Of a stretch of DNA of 64,000 nucleotides, positions 35,732 to 47,483 are shown piece after piece. How positions within the stretch are numbered: position 1 is the first letter of the stretch; the number at the start of each line of letters is the position of its first letter. Origin of the DNA: Spirodela intermedia. Taxonomy: Eukaryota; Streptophyta; Magnoliopsida; Alismatales; Araceae. The DNA is taken from NCBI GenBank assembly GCA_902729315.2, contig LR746266.1:2800759-2864758 (forward strand), written 5' to 3'. Under the pieces are notes generated by a model that ran no database searches, was not told the origin of the DNA, and was given only the letters and a program-made list of their open reading frames with translations. The position numbers and the translations under genes were made by a program.

Positions 35732-36142
35732 TATACATTTAAAAACAAGATGTTGCGAGGATGTGAGAGTGCAATCCAGTCCATGCTTCACTTGAAGCTA
35801 GAGATAAATTTAATCAATAGAATTTAGGATTGTCAGTTGATTCTACCTACTTCCGTAGCCTCATCGGAAGTCTAAGGTATTTGACTCACACTCGCCCTGA
35901 TCTAACTTTCTCTGTGGGATTACTAAGCAAGTTTATGGAGCACCCCACTTCAGAACATCTCTTAGGGATCAAGTGCATTCTAAGGTACGTAAGAGGTACA
36001 ATTGACTATGGCTTAGTCTATGAGAAAGGGGAGACAAAAGCAAAATTAGTCAACTATAGTGATAGCAACTTTGCTAGTGATGTGGAAGATCGGAAGAGCA
36101 CCTTTGGGCAAGCTTTCTTCCTCAGTGAAATGCTGATCAGCT
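35732..36142 (+). pseudogene. Copia RT C-terminus and RNase H start, after the solo LTR
   Basis: The open part 35830-36144 contains STYFRSLIGSLRYLTHTRPD and ends in YSDSNFASDVEDRKST, the entry of Copia RNase H. A stop interrupts the upstream part before 35830. Sequence after AGCT at about 36142 is no longer Copia. Confidence 0.8.
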
Positions 36143-36206
36143 AGAGTGGAGCCACCTTTGGGCAAGATTTACAAAGAGCACCTTTGGGCAAGCTTTTATA
36201 GAAATA
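36143..36206. other. Patchwork junction with repeated microhomology words
   Basis: Within 65 bases the text switches between Copia-like and BAHD-like pieces. CACCTTTGGGCAAG occurs at about 36099 (genuine Copia), 36153 and 36181. GAGTGGAGCCACC at 36144-36156 is also found in the BAHD fragment at 36228-36240. The arrangement resembles serial template switching. Confidence 0.7.
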
Positions 36207-36778
36207 TGGCACGAAGTTTAGGTGCAAGAGTGGAGCCACCCGGCCTGGGGGGGATGTCGGAGTCAACCTGTCCAAGATGTGTAACCAGTCCTTCCACTTC
36301 TCCAAGGAGTTCATCGGCAAGCTCAAGGGCATGGTCAATGGTGGCGACCCCAGCCGTCAAGTGAGCACATTCTTGAGCGTCCTCACCCACATGTGGAAGA
36401 AGACGACCTTTGCGCGCAAGCTTCCTGACGATGAGATGACCCAAGTCAAACTTGTTGTCAACGGCCGGCAGAGGATTAGGCCCCCCGTGCCACCGGAGTA
36501 CTATGGCAACCTTGTGCTCTGGGCCTATCCAAAACTCACGGCTGGAGAGGTACTCTGGGTGAGCTACTCCCACGTGGCACAGGTGATCCGCAAGGCAGTG
36601 AACAAGGTGGACGACAGCTACTTCAAGTCATTCATCGACTTCGGGGAGCAACTTAAAGGGGAGGGAGGCGCAGAGATTGCCGCGACCATGCCTATGGTGG
36701 GCGACTTTCTAAACCTCGGCATCAAGTTCAATAGTTGGTTGAGCCTCCAATTCCATGAGTTGGATTTCGGCGGAGGAT
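36207..36778 (+). pseudogene. Partial copy of the BAHD acyltransferase gene (middle third)
   Basis: Matches the intact gene at about 25579-26147 in opposite orientation, covering residues about 207-395, without indels. By eye I count 21 differences over about 570 bases (about 96% identity); 20 are C-to-T or G-to-A in the fragment. The fragment lacks both the HxxxD region and the C-terminus, and ends just after DFGGG where gag sequence begins (shared GGA at the join). Its frame is open from 36277 only because the copy is recent; no start context or promoter of its own is evident. It cannot encode an enzyme but could be transcribed from neighbouring elements. Confidence 0.93.
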
Positions 36779-37680
36779 AAAAGCTCCTCCACTTATAAAA
36801 TCAACCATATTTCTATGTTGTTCTAATAATCCATCATAAAAAATTATATTGAGCTACCACTTGGGTATAGCATGATGAGGACACTTCCTAAGTAAATCTT
36901 TGAATATTTCCCATGTCTCATGTAAAGTTTCTCCTAGTCTTTGAGAAAAACTCCATATATGTTTTCTCATATTTTGAGTTTTACCTAAGAGAAATTTTTT
37001 TCAAAGAAAGGCATGTTCTATGTCTTTCCAGCTAGTTAATTCTCTATCTAATGTGGATAGCCAATGACTAGCTTTGTCCCTAAGTGTATGAGGAAATAAT
37101 TTCATCTTAATAATTTCCGGTGTAACTTGAGGGAGATTAACTAAATCACAGACCATATGAAATTTTTCTAAGTACTGATGAGGTTCCTCTAAAAGCAATC
37201 CATGAAAATTAGGGAGCATTTGAAAAATTCCTGGATTTATTTCGAATTTAACAGTGGGTGCTAATGGGACTCTAATATTGGATGCTCTTTGAAATGAATA
37301 AGGGATATAATGATTTTTCATGGCCATAGGATTGCTCTCAATTTGATCTGTACTTCCTTCAAGATCCATCAAAATTAATTTTTCTTTCAGATTTTTAGTT
37401 TTGAATGAAATAATGAAAGGATTTTCTAGCCTTGGATGCAAGGATCTTCTACCATGCATAAAAAATCAATAAATTCGAGGGAAAAGTTTAGAAATTGTTA
37501 CCCTCCTTTAGTATGCTCCAGTCCTTGCCTTGCTTCTTTTTGTTCCCTTTTTCTAAAAAAAATAATTTGACAAGAAAAAATAAAATAAGAGTTTATTTTA
37601 TTTTATTTTGTGTACTCTAAGAGAAAAATAGAAAAATACTAAATATTATGCAATACATCCCCAACAACGGCGCCAAAATT
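36779..37680 (-). mobile_element. Gypsy element 5' part: gag, leader and tRNA-Asp primer-binding site
   Basis: On the minus strand, LTR family A ends in GTCA at 37681 and is followed by AATTTTGGCGCCGTTGTTGG (37661-37680), a near-perfect tRNA-Asp primer-binding site as used by Athila/Tat-type elements. A leader of about 200 bases precedes a gag frame at 37459-37001, which contains IPYSFQRASNIRVP, FHGLLLEEPHQYLEKF and IIKMKLFPHTLRDKASHWL. Gag continues with stops to 36781, breaking off at SGGAF next to the BAHD fragment. Everything downstream is missing. Confidence 0.85.
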
Positions 37681-37851
37681 TGACGTGACTTAGTCGTTAT
37701 ATAATAAATCACATAATTACCCAAAAATTCATGTTAATCAACTGAAAACCACTTTTCACACTTTAACACAAATATAAGTCTATTTATCATGAGTTAAGGC
37801 TAAAACTATATTAATTACTAATTATTAACTCATGATAATGAAGACTTATCA
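37681..37851 (-). mobile_element. Internally deleted family A LTR
   Basis: Only the two ends of the LTR remain: its last ~35 bases (next to the primer-binding site) and its first ~135 bases ending at TGATAAGTC (37851 on the minus strand). The join is at about AATCAC|ATAATTACC. About 1.5 kb of LTR interior has been lost. Confidence 0.75.
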
Positions 37852-37857
37852 ATGACT

Positions 37858-38524
37858 GATTTCATTGATCTCTTGACTTCGCAAGGAGATCTAGAGATTG
37901 CTCACGTCGTCCTTGTCTAAGGAGAGCCATCGAGGTTGTGGACACTACACGACGATCCTCCTGAATGCTCAGGATTCTGGTGTATCACCGACGCATCACC
38001 GCCATGATGCCGGAACTCTGTTTTTCTGCTTTCAACTTAATTTCCACTTCATTTAGTGATAATTTGTGTGATATAAATTTACCAAGATATACTTCATTCA
38101 ATTACAATTCTTTCGGCTTTTACCGATATTAATTTGATCAATTAAATCATCTATAATCACTTATGTAAGAATCATCAAGTAGAACTCTATTTTCGTCTGA
38201 TTCACGTTTGTCGGGCGCTGATGTCATCCTAACGTCCACACCCTTATTTCCCTTTTTTGTGAATTTTAAATATATTTCATTTTCATTTCCTAGTATAAAA
38301 TTCATAGAAAATATTATTTTTTGAGGAAAATTCTGAATAATTACCCGATATTATATTACATCCCTGTGATTGACCTAGAGAATTACCACTATTTTTGGAA
38401 GTTTTATTGAATTATAATTGATATATTTGTTTTAAAATACTTCTAAATATCTAAAAATTTGTATTTTCTAGTTTTATAAATTTTAAATTTGTGTGATTTA
38501 CTATACAACGACTAAGTCACGTCA
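37858..38524 (+). mobile_element. Family A LTR, 3' ~670 bases, head-to-head with the previous LTR
   Basis: In plus orientation it runs parallel to 48446-49112, from CATTTCATTGATCTCT-like sequence through TTTAATTGATCAATTAAATC (TTTGATCAATTAAATC here) to the terminus CGACTAAGTCACGTCA at 38524. It is joined directly to the opposite-strand LTR at 37851 with only a few bases between. Confidence 0.85.
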
Positions 38525-39180
38525 CTAAGTTATACCAACACTACACCAAAGAAAAATCACAAATCCTCCTTATAAGTGATGATGTACATTGAAAAAATAC
38601 TCATAGCATAATGCATACAACTACATAGAAACCATGCAACAAGATAATAAGGATCATCTCAGACCTGCTCCAATGATTATGAAATATAGGTCAAATAATC
38701 CTTGTGAAAATCTACAATAAATGAGAAATTTATTTGGTTTACTATTTTTTTCAACAAGTAAGAAAATTTATGACTATTTTGCACAAAATGAGGGCAAATT
38801 TTTGCCATGCTTTTCATGGATAGAAACTCAGCATATGGAGGGAAAAAAGGAGTATATAGATATAGATCTATATATCAGTGTAAGAATCTATTAAATATAT
38901 TTTATTGCTTCTAGTTCTGAGTTATTATGATGAAATGCAAAACCCTTAGAACACTCACTAGCAATCCAAACAAGCATTGTTATCATAAAGTGTGTGATCA
39001 AAATCACTAGCAAACTTACTATTGTCTCATCGTAACATAATGGTTGACAACGCTTTTGTTAAATCTCATGTTTTTAGTCGTCAAAATAAACTAAATGCTC
39101 TCAGAATATATAGTATATAAATGTAAGAAATTGACCACTTCTAGAATCCTAACTTGGCATAGAATTGCACCGTAACTTAC
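38525..39180. other. Gene-free AT-rich spacer
   Basis: No frame or repeat recognised. The right part should be intron and 3' sequence of the reductase pseudogene, but no further exon can be identified. Confidence 0.4.
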
Positions 39181-40700
39181 CCTGTTGTTCTTGCTGGACT
39201 CCTTATCAGACCGTGTCCTCATCCATGATCTTCTCAAATGGACATTTCGGGTTCCTGAGGATGGCAGCAAGAGACGAAACCATGAAAACCCATCTAACGT
39301 TTGCCTTGGAACATGCTTTCAGCACATTAAGCATTTCGTCAAGTGCGGGATGAACCATTTCTATCTGCAACAATATGAAGAAAGATTAAATAGGAGACCA
39401 GGACGTTCTGATTTGCGAACTGAATTTCCCCACTAGTTGAAAAGAATGGACATTTTCCCCATAAGTGTCAGGGTAAAGGAACATTGTCAATAAATAATGA
39501 AGGCAATCCATCATATGTTTACACGATTATCCGGAGGTAGGAATGATGATTACGTAAATTGTTATGGTTGATTAATCTTGGTGATCCTCATCGAGGTGTA
39601 GCCTTCTATCTCAATGATATATCGAACATATGCATTCCACGAAAAAGCTGATTGCTTAACATTATATCGAATACGAAATAATGAAGTACGGTCAGAAGTC
39701 CCATTCAACAAAAAACTTGTGTTCCGTGTAATAACTCAAACTAGCAAGGGTAGAGTGGAAGGAAAAAGTAATTTCAGAAAGAAAAAAAAAGGTGTGATAT
39801 ACATGCAGAAGCATCATACTCGCCAAGACTATCCATCATCAGAATCATTAGTAAATGATCATACTGATCGATCAACAATAAAATGTTATTAATTCTATAA
39901 CACTTAAATTTTCTTACTTCGAAGAAAGAGTAGGGATAGGAAAAAAAGGTTTTAGAAAGAAAATGATCAATCTACGTACAGAATAGTCATACTCACTAGT
40001 AATCCTTTGCATGCATGAAAAATTATCTAAAACTGAAAATTTCTTAATTATGGCTGTGACAAAACAAAAAAATTATCCTTTGAAAATGATCGCTTAACTT
40101 TAGCAATCGTAGCTCAGGGTCTGGTTCTTTCACCAGAATGACAGGACAAGCTGCATGGAAAACTACTTCATATCCTGCAACAGCGACTGCTAAGGATTCA
40201 TAGTCAAGCATGTCTCCTTTGAAAAGTTTCAGGTTCCCCGAATCTTCCATTCTCTTCATGTGGGCATTTTCACATCGCCTGAAAATGAATACACACCCTT
40301 AGAGGACTACTGAGTCGGTTACTCTCACTTACGCTGGCTCCATTCAAAGAAACCTCAAGAGACATTTCAAAGGTTTATCAAAAGGCTCATTTTGCAAGAG
40401 AAAGATGCAACTTTTGGAAGAGCAGAGACCGGCAAAAAGCTCCTTAAGTCGAAGTTAAGTATTAAAACTAAATGAACGAGAGAAGAATGTGTTGCCCTCT
40501 AAAATGAGAAGCCAGAAGAATCACATAAATTGGTAAGAATAAAAAACTAGAAGCTGACGAGGAGGTGGAGTAGAGGGGACTCCCTACTTAGGTCTCTCAT
40601 TATTCCGTGGACGGTGAAGCTCTTGGAGAGGAGCAGCTTCACCAACCAAGAGGTGACGAAGCCTCCAGCCTGTCACACAAACTCTCTTCTCCTTCGCCAT
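39181..40700 (-). pseudogene. CCR/DFR-type reductase pseudogene, copy 1 (exons 1-3)
   Basis: Three exons of a short-chain reductase of the cinnamoyl-CoA reductase-like family. Exon 1 is 40588-40700 ([11 protein letters not shown], the start of the NADP-binding fold), exon 2 is 40113-40278 (NLKLFKGDMLDYESLAVAVA, then VVFHAACPV), and exon 3 is 39181-39364 (EMVHPALDEMLNVLKACSKA, then VRWVFMVSSLAA). Acceptors (ATTCATTTTCAG and ATTGTTGCAG) and the exon 3 donor are intact. Damage: a two-base deletion in exon 1 within the TGxGGF loop, one base lost early in exon 2, the exon 2 donor changed from GTACG to CTACG, and a frameshift at the DEDTV/SDKE point in exon 3. The catalytic Tyr/Lys part is absent. 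A second copy in opposite orientation is at 55302-56504. Confidence 0.88.
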
Positions 40701-42299
40701 GGCCCAGGACTGCTCTTCCTCTATGTGTGTTCACTTACCTAAAGACATTGTGATGTGTGACTAAGAAGAAAATGGTGGAGGCATTTTTATTTAGATGTGG
40801 ATTATACTTTTGAGTCTATATGATAGAAAGGTAATATAAAAAATTGTGACAATCATAAAACAAAAGAGAACATATGTGTCAAGTTCAATGTAATGAAAAG
40901 TTTTATAATTGCCATATAAATTTCATATTAGCATCATACCAAGGAACAAAAAATGACTGACAACCATACATTGTACACTTGGATATAGCTGGTTGTAATA
41001 TGAAATCATTTAAATTAGAATTCAAATGGAGTTAAAACGCAAACCAAAACAATAAATGTCACCCACGTGACACACATCACTGAAAGTAAGAGCTGGATGT
41101 CCTCAGTTCATTAGAGCAATGAATGTATTCTCTAAATGTAGAAAAAAGGGCCTAAACTTGATCCTTATCATTTTAGAAAAATATTACACAAGAGACAGTA
41201 TTGGAATGTCTTTCCAAAAAGCATTGATCAAAAGAAAGCTGGGATTAAGAACATATATAAGTGACCAAAATGAGCGTATAAAATAATTCCATAACTACCA
41301 GTAACATGTATAAAGGCTTAACTCGAGAGTCATTGAGAGGGGTACAATTAGGTGGCTATACCTATCTCAAGAAGTGTTTTTATGCCTAAATACACTGTCC
41401 TGGGTTTTCTTGCCTATGTCTATCTAAAGCGATATAGTCTTGGGTGCAAGCCTAAATTAGGCATATTTATTCAATTTAACACGACTTAGTGACAAATCTC
41501 ATTTATGTACCAGGTCATAATCATTAGGGTTGTCATGTGAGTATCCAATAAATCGTTATAGGAGCTCAACATTGTAACTTCATTAAAGATTAATACCTTA
41601 TGTTCACCCACATAGATGCATATTTAGTAAACAATCAGTTATGATTACAATTGAAGATCCCCATAAAGCCACAATAAAGATGTACAAAAGACTATGAGGC
41701 AAGTGAAAAGGTTAGAGTTGAAAAGTCTAAGTGTCAATGTACATGATGTAGTGACGTTATTTTCCTGAATTTTGCATAATTATTTTGTGATGAATGTTGA
41801 TAGTCATGAAGTCGAGGATGATTTCATGCTCCTTCCAACACAATACAAAATTGGTGTCCACAGATCCTCCAATAGTGGATTTAAATTATGCTAGAGATAA
41901 GAATAAGTGTTATTAATGATTGTCATTTTGCACCATTTTCAGTCACCACAAGGTCTTCTTCATTCATAGAAGGTTGTGATCAATTTACTAGGGCAAGTAC
42001 TCTATCGATGCCTCATAGGTCCATCAATTTCAATACTTTTGTTTTCTTTGCTTAATTGTGATATTAATACAGTACCTGATAACTTGGTAGATTATTATCA
42101 CCACAAGTAGATCAAGTTCAATAATAGAGAATAAAATATGCACGAAAATGACACAAATACATTAATACTTATATGTAATATAATGTTAGGTGATCAGTGG
42201 TTGTCCTCTATTTTTATCTTTAAAAATCTGTTATGAATTTTTCATAATTCTTTCTTTAATGCTTATATACTTGGTTGTTATTATCCATGGTTGTAGGGG
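40701..42299. other. Gene-free stretch
   Basis: Bases just above 40700 resemble the leader of the second reductase copy (AGAGCAGTCCTGGGCC versus AGAGCGGTGCTGGGTC), so the duplicated unit includes some upstream sequence. The rest has no recognisable frame or repeat. Confidence 0.4.
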
Positions 42300-45200
42300 C
42301 AAATGTGGAAAGTAAAAATGAATTGATGTATTAAGCAAAGGAGGGCATGACATTTGGGGGGACTTTTCGATTTCTCTCCCCTCTCAACCCTAGGTGCAGT
42401 TTCCATCTCGAGCTGACCATCTCAAACCTTCTCCTTTTTTGGTGCCGTCGGCAACCTCAACGGACCTCCTTCATCTCCTCCCCCTTTTCACCGGTGAGTG
42501 ACAGCGCTAGTGGATTTGAGTCGAAAGTCGCTCAAGGTCTTTGCATGCGAAGCCTTGGAGCAACCAAGCGGTGAAGACCACCCCTACCTGGCGTGCCAAG
42601 CACCCTTGCCTGGTGCAGCAAACCAAGGTCCATCAAGCTCTCCACCTACGTGTGGCGTCATTTCTCCCCACGGATGTCAGATTAAGTGGGAGTAGTTAAA
42701 AGTTTAATTAAAAGTTTATTTGTGTTCTCATTTTACTTCCCCCGTTGTAAGAAAATTATGGTTTCAATTTAATGCAATTTCCATTTTTGTGAGCCCTACG
42801 CCTCTTTCCAATTTAGAGAATTGATTCTATCAATTCATTGAAGGATCTGATTTAATATGTGGCTTTAGTGATTCACGAAGATTATTGGGCAACAAAAATT
42901 AGCATTGGCTGAATTTGTCCTCCTTGACAAATCCTATAGTGAACATCACCGCTGGAATTAACAAATTAATGATGAAAATGCCTTGATTTCAAATCCTCCT
43001 TGAGTTTGAGTTAGTTTTTCACTAATTTCCCAAGAAACTTAACCTTTGAAACTCAGTTTATAAATGTAAGATAGATTATCTTAATAACAACGATTTTTGA
43101 TCAATCAATTTTTGGTGCCATTGTCAAGGAGGATTTTTTCTTAAAATCGTCAATTTACATCAGTGAAGACTAATTTCAGAATGTAAATTGAGTTGAATTT
43201 TATTGCTCTATGTTAGTCTTTCAAAATAATAATAGTAATCAGGATATATAATTGTGTGCAGTACTGCATTTCAGTTTGATTCTAGTTGGTGACAATTTTG
43301 TTAGTTCCTATTTATTCTATATTTGAAATTCTGAAAATTTATAAATACTTTCTTTGTGTTCTGCTGAATTTTATTTCACGCCAGTTATTTCCAGTCCATC
43401 TAGATCTCTTGTTTTACCTTATTTCAGTTTATTTCAGCACAACGTTAAATTCTCACATTCACTTGTGTTTTTACCATTTAAAAAAAACACAACATGTTAA
43501 ACTCTCACGTCAGTTATTATGCCTTTTTGATTTCTGAGCACTATCTTTTACTGAATTAAATTAGCATACAGAAAGTTAATTTTTGTCCAAATTTTCATTG
43601 AACATGTTGTCTTTCTCCAAAACTTTCGTACAAATTCTATAGTATACTGATTATCCAAAAATATAGATGGGAGAAAGAGCCTTAAACAACCTGATGTAGC
43701 AGTTGAAGGAGAGAGAGGACAAAGTTCTAGGGGGAAAAATGAACAAGAGTCTCACCCTACCAACATAGGGAACCAAGGTAGTTCACAAAATTTAGAAAAT
43801 CCTCACACCTATAGACCTATGCGCGACCATTACACACCAAATTTCTATTGACCATCATCACACATTAGAATACCATTAGCACATGATATGCAGTTTGATA
43901 TCAAGCATCGCATGATTCAAATGCTTCCCACATTCCATGGCTTACCAAATGAAGAGCTGCATCAGCACAAAGAAAATTTCTTATCTACCTGTGATCTGGT
44001 GCATTTTTCCAATATCCCACAAGAGGCACTTTGAATGAAGCTGTTTCCTTTTTCCTTACATGACAAAGCTCGAGGTTGGCTGATCTCATTAAATCAAGAG
44101 TTGACTTCTTGGCAGGAGATCGAGCAAGTCTTTCTACATAAATTTTATCCTATAGGAAAAACACATGCTATGAGGAAATTAATTTTAAATTTTACACAGA
44201 AACCAAGGGGAACCTTTCATGAAGCATGGGAAAGGTTTAAGGAGCTATTGAAGAGATGGATGACAAATTAATTGAGTCTTTTATGATGGAATTTTAGAAC
44301 AAAATAAATTTTAGTGGATGCAACTTGTGGTGGGGCATTCATGAACAAGGCTGAGGAAGAGATGTGCCAATTGTATGAAACACTTAGTGAAAATTCTGCT
44401 GATAGGGAATCCTTTGCCTTTTATAATCGTAGCACAGGAGAAAAGAGGAGAGGGGTTCATGAAGTTAGAAATTCAGAGGAAAAGGAGTGGAGAGCAGAGC
44501 CGAATAAAGTTCACCAAAAGATTGATCAATTGTGTGATCGTCTTTTCCATCATTCCGAGCAAAATCAACATGTAGCTGGTTTAGAAGGATTGCAACACCA
44601 AAACCCATACACAAGGTGTATGGTGTGTGGCAGTAATGTTCATTACGATCGTCAGTGCCCACAATTACGTTCAACGAATATGGGTGCACTGGAGCAAGTT
44701 AATGCTGCTCAAGAACATAGTTGGAGAACTCATCCATTTTTTTCTTAGAAAAACCCAAACAACTACTTGAACCCACCAGCTGCATCCTCAATTTTTTTCT
44801 CATCTCAACCAGTAGCAGCACTTCCCCCTTATGTGACAAGTCAGAAGTAACCATATTCATACCAACCACCTCATAACTACTCAGGTGGATTTAGGCCAGC
44901 ATTTGAGTTATCAGGAAATGCTCAATTTAACCAACCTCCTGCAGGCCCAAATTCGAATCAACGAAGCATAAATATAGATCCAACACAGTCCAATTCATCT
45001 GTTGCAATGCTGCAACAAATGATGAATCAGATGATGCAAATGATGCAACATCAACTTCAAGAAAAGAAATATTGTAGTTAAAACAAACTTAGATGAAAAT
45101 GGACACAATCTATTGTAGATGCAGTAGAAAAATAATCAGATACAACACCAGCATCAACAAAACATACAAAATTATAAAAGGAGATAGGAAAATTAGCAAT

Positions 45201-46156
45201 CACTAACCCTAGAAGAGAAGTAGGACAACTGCCTAGTCAACCCACTAGTAATCCTCGTAATCAATCAATATTTTGCAGCACAACAAGCTTTGACATCTCA
45301 ACATTTTGAGAACGTGAAAGCTGTGACCACTTTGAGGAATAGAAAAGTCATCAAAGATCGATTTGAAGGGAGTGTTGACACCTATCCCATACTAAATCCT
45401 AAGGATGACTGCAACAGCCTACTCTCAGATGGGGAAGGGCAATTGAGACACTTAAGGCCTGAGGGATCAGTGGGCCTTGAGAAACCAGAAACAACTGACC
45501 CAAAAGGGCAAGCCAAAGTGATGCCATTTCCTAAGGCACTTGAGCCCAAATTGAGAGTGAGAGTAGAACCTGATGAAGAGCTAATGAAAATATTTCAATA
45601 GGTTCAGATCACCATCCCCTTGGTGGATGCGATCAAGCACATTCCTACTTATGCAAAGTTTTTGAAAAACTTATACACACCACGTAGATCACCTTGAAGG
45701 ATAACACTTTATGAGGAAGCCAGTGTAGTGATCTCTCATTCCTTGTCAAGGAAGTGTAAAGATCTTGGGGCTCCATTGATTACATGTCGAATTGGGGAAA
45801 TTACATTCTTTAATGTTTTGCTTGATTTGGGAGCGAGCGTGAATTTGCTCCCTACTGAGGTCTTTCACAAATTTTCAATAGGAGAGCTGAAGGAGACTCA
45901 TGTGGTTCTCTAGTTAGTGGCCTGATCACATTTTATGGTTTATTAATAGGAAGTATTTATTAATGAATGGAGTGCTTAAATATTTAAGTAGTTGACATCA
46001 TTCTTAAATACTTGATATAAGAATCCAAAGTGTCTAAAGGTACATCATTTCTAATTTTATTTTTTTATGTATTGAAATATGATGTTTGAGATTTGTAAAT
46101 TTTTATTTTTGTAATTCCATTGCTAAGAGACTAGCAATGATTTAAGTTGGGGGGTG
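42300..46156 (+). mobile_element. Ty3/Gypsy (Athila/Tat-type) element: probable 5' LTR, primer-binding site, gag and protease
   Basis: A tRNA-Asp primer-binding site lies at 43113-43130 (TGGTGCCATTGTCAAGGA, differing from the ideal by five transitions). About 800 bases before it look like an LTR, although its left bound is unknown. Gag pieces follow: 44035-44271 (MKLFPFSLHDKARGWL), then 44314-44748 ending in a CX2CX4HX4C knuckle (CMVCGSNVHYDRQC). A protease-like stretch at 45728-45913 carries LLDLGASVNLLP. RT and integrase are missing. A polypurine tract (AAGTTGGGGGGTG, 46144-46156) precedes the LTR at 46157. That LTR does not match the presumed 5' LTR, so the two ends may come from different elements. 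Confidence 0.75.
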
Positions 46157-47483
46157 TGATAAGTCTTCATTATCATGAGTTAATAATTAGTAAATAATAT
46201 AGTTTTAGTCTTAACTCATGATAAATAGACTTATATTTGTGTTAAAGTGTGAAAAGTGTTTTCAATTGATTAACGTGAATTTTTGGGTAATTATGTGATT
46301 TTATACGAATTTATATGATTTTTACAATCTTACTTTTGAGATAAATGAAGAAAAAGAAATAAAAATAAAAATAAAATAAAATAGGGGGGACCCGCCGGCC
46401 AGCCGGGCCTGCAAGCAGGTTGAAAGTGCAGTCGGGGAGTAGCTGCGAGCAAGTGCTCAAGTGGCTTGGACCGATAAGGGCACGTGTGCGCCACTCCCCT
46501 TCCACGTCACCGGTGGCCAGCCAACTGTGGGGCAAGGAGTGGTCATACACACGCGAGAAAGGGACCTAATCAGAAATGTAATATTACTATATATTCACCA
46601 GACACTTCGCCGCACAAGCGATGTGGGACTAAACCCGCGTCACCTTCCTCAGAAAAGGTGGGCAACCGGCACGGGTTCGAATCCTCCCAGAGCCAAAATT
46701 CATATTTTTTATCTAATTATTGCGATTTTCCTACAGATGGCTGATGAAGGATTAAGCAACCAGAATCACTGGATCATCGGCGAAAATCTCATCAATACGA
46801 TTCGCGGAGCATTGTTACTAAAATTGCTGAACAATTCGCGATAAAAGGATCGCGAATCCATCGAGTAAAGCATCTCCGATTGATCGACGAACAACCGATC
46901 GTCGGGAAGAGGACAATTCGTCAAGAGACGAGTCGCCACCTCTTGAGAGCATACCGGATGCGATGAAGAGCCTCCTCTTGCTGCACAGACCTAAGGATAA
47001 AGCTCCGTGACACGCGCCCCACCTCCATCTAGCTCCTCTCTGTCGGGTGACAGCCACCGGAGAGTCGCAAAGTCACTGTTTTTCTGCTCCGCCGGGTGAC
47101 AGCCGTTGAAGACGATTCGACGACCCATTTCATTGATCTCTAGACTTCGCAAGGAGATCTAGAGATTTCCCACGTCGTCTTTGTCCAAGGAGAGCCTTTG
47201 AGGCTGTGGACACTGCATGACGGTCCTCCCGAATGCTCAGGATTTCGGTGCATCATCGACGCATCGCCGCCGCAATGCCGGAACTCTGTTTTCCTGTTTT
47301 CAACTTAATTTCCATTTTATTTAGTGATAATTTATTGATTTTAAATTTACCAAGATATACTTCATTCCATTACGATTCTTCCGGCTTTTATAGATCTTAA
47401 TTTGATCAATTAAATCGTATGTAATCGCTTACGTAAGAATCGTCGGGCGGAACTCTATTTCTGCCTGATTTGTGTTCGCTAGG
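46157..47483 (+). mobile_element. Family A LTR 1 of a tandem pair, lacking its last ~310 bases
   Basis: Starts TGATAAGTC right after a polypurine tract. It runs parallel to LTR 2 until GTGTTCGCTAGG, which corresponds to position ~48798 in LTR 2, and there switches to the start of LTR 2. A TATA box (TATATAT, 46588-46594) sits in the same place as in LTR 2. Short frames inside (46461-46844, 46818-47057) are not genes. Confidence 0.85.

Larger units (their letters stand above)
30739..36142 (+). mobile_element. Decayed Ty1/Copia retrotransposon, 3'-truncated and interrupted by a solo LTR
   Basis: Domain order is Copia: gag, protease, integrase, RT, RNase H. After the primer-binding site come gag (30776-31640), protease (about 31760-31860), the gag-pre-integrase HHCC region and integrase core (about 32120-32560), RT (about 33280-33980), then after a solo LTR the RT C-terminus and start of RNase H (35732-36142). 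Stops and frameshifts occur throughout, so it cannot move by itself. The 3' part of RNase H and the 3' LTR are missing; the sequence changes at about 36142 into a patchwork junction with a BAHD gene fragment. Confidence 0.85.

Noticed and set aside
36277-36780. 167-codon frame as a separate acyltransferase gene
   Set aside because: It is a partial, recent copy of the 25.4-26.8 kb gene, lacking the HxxxD half and the C-terminus.
46660-46700. tRNA-like GGGTTCGAATCC word in family A LTRs (also near 47995, and a similar word at 61352)
   Set aside because: Flanking bases do not form a T-arm stem, and no acceptor or anticodon arms can be folded, so these are not tRNA genes.
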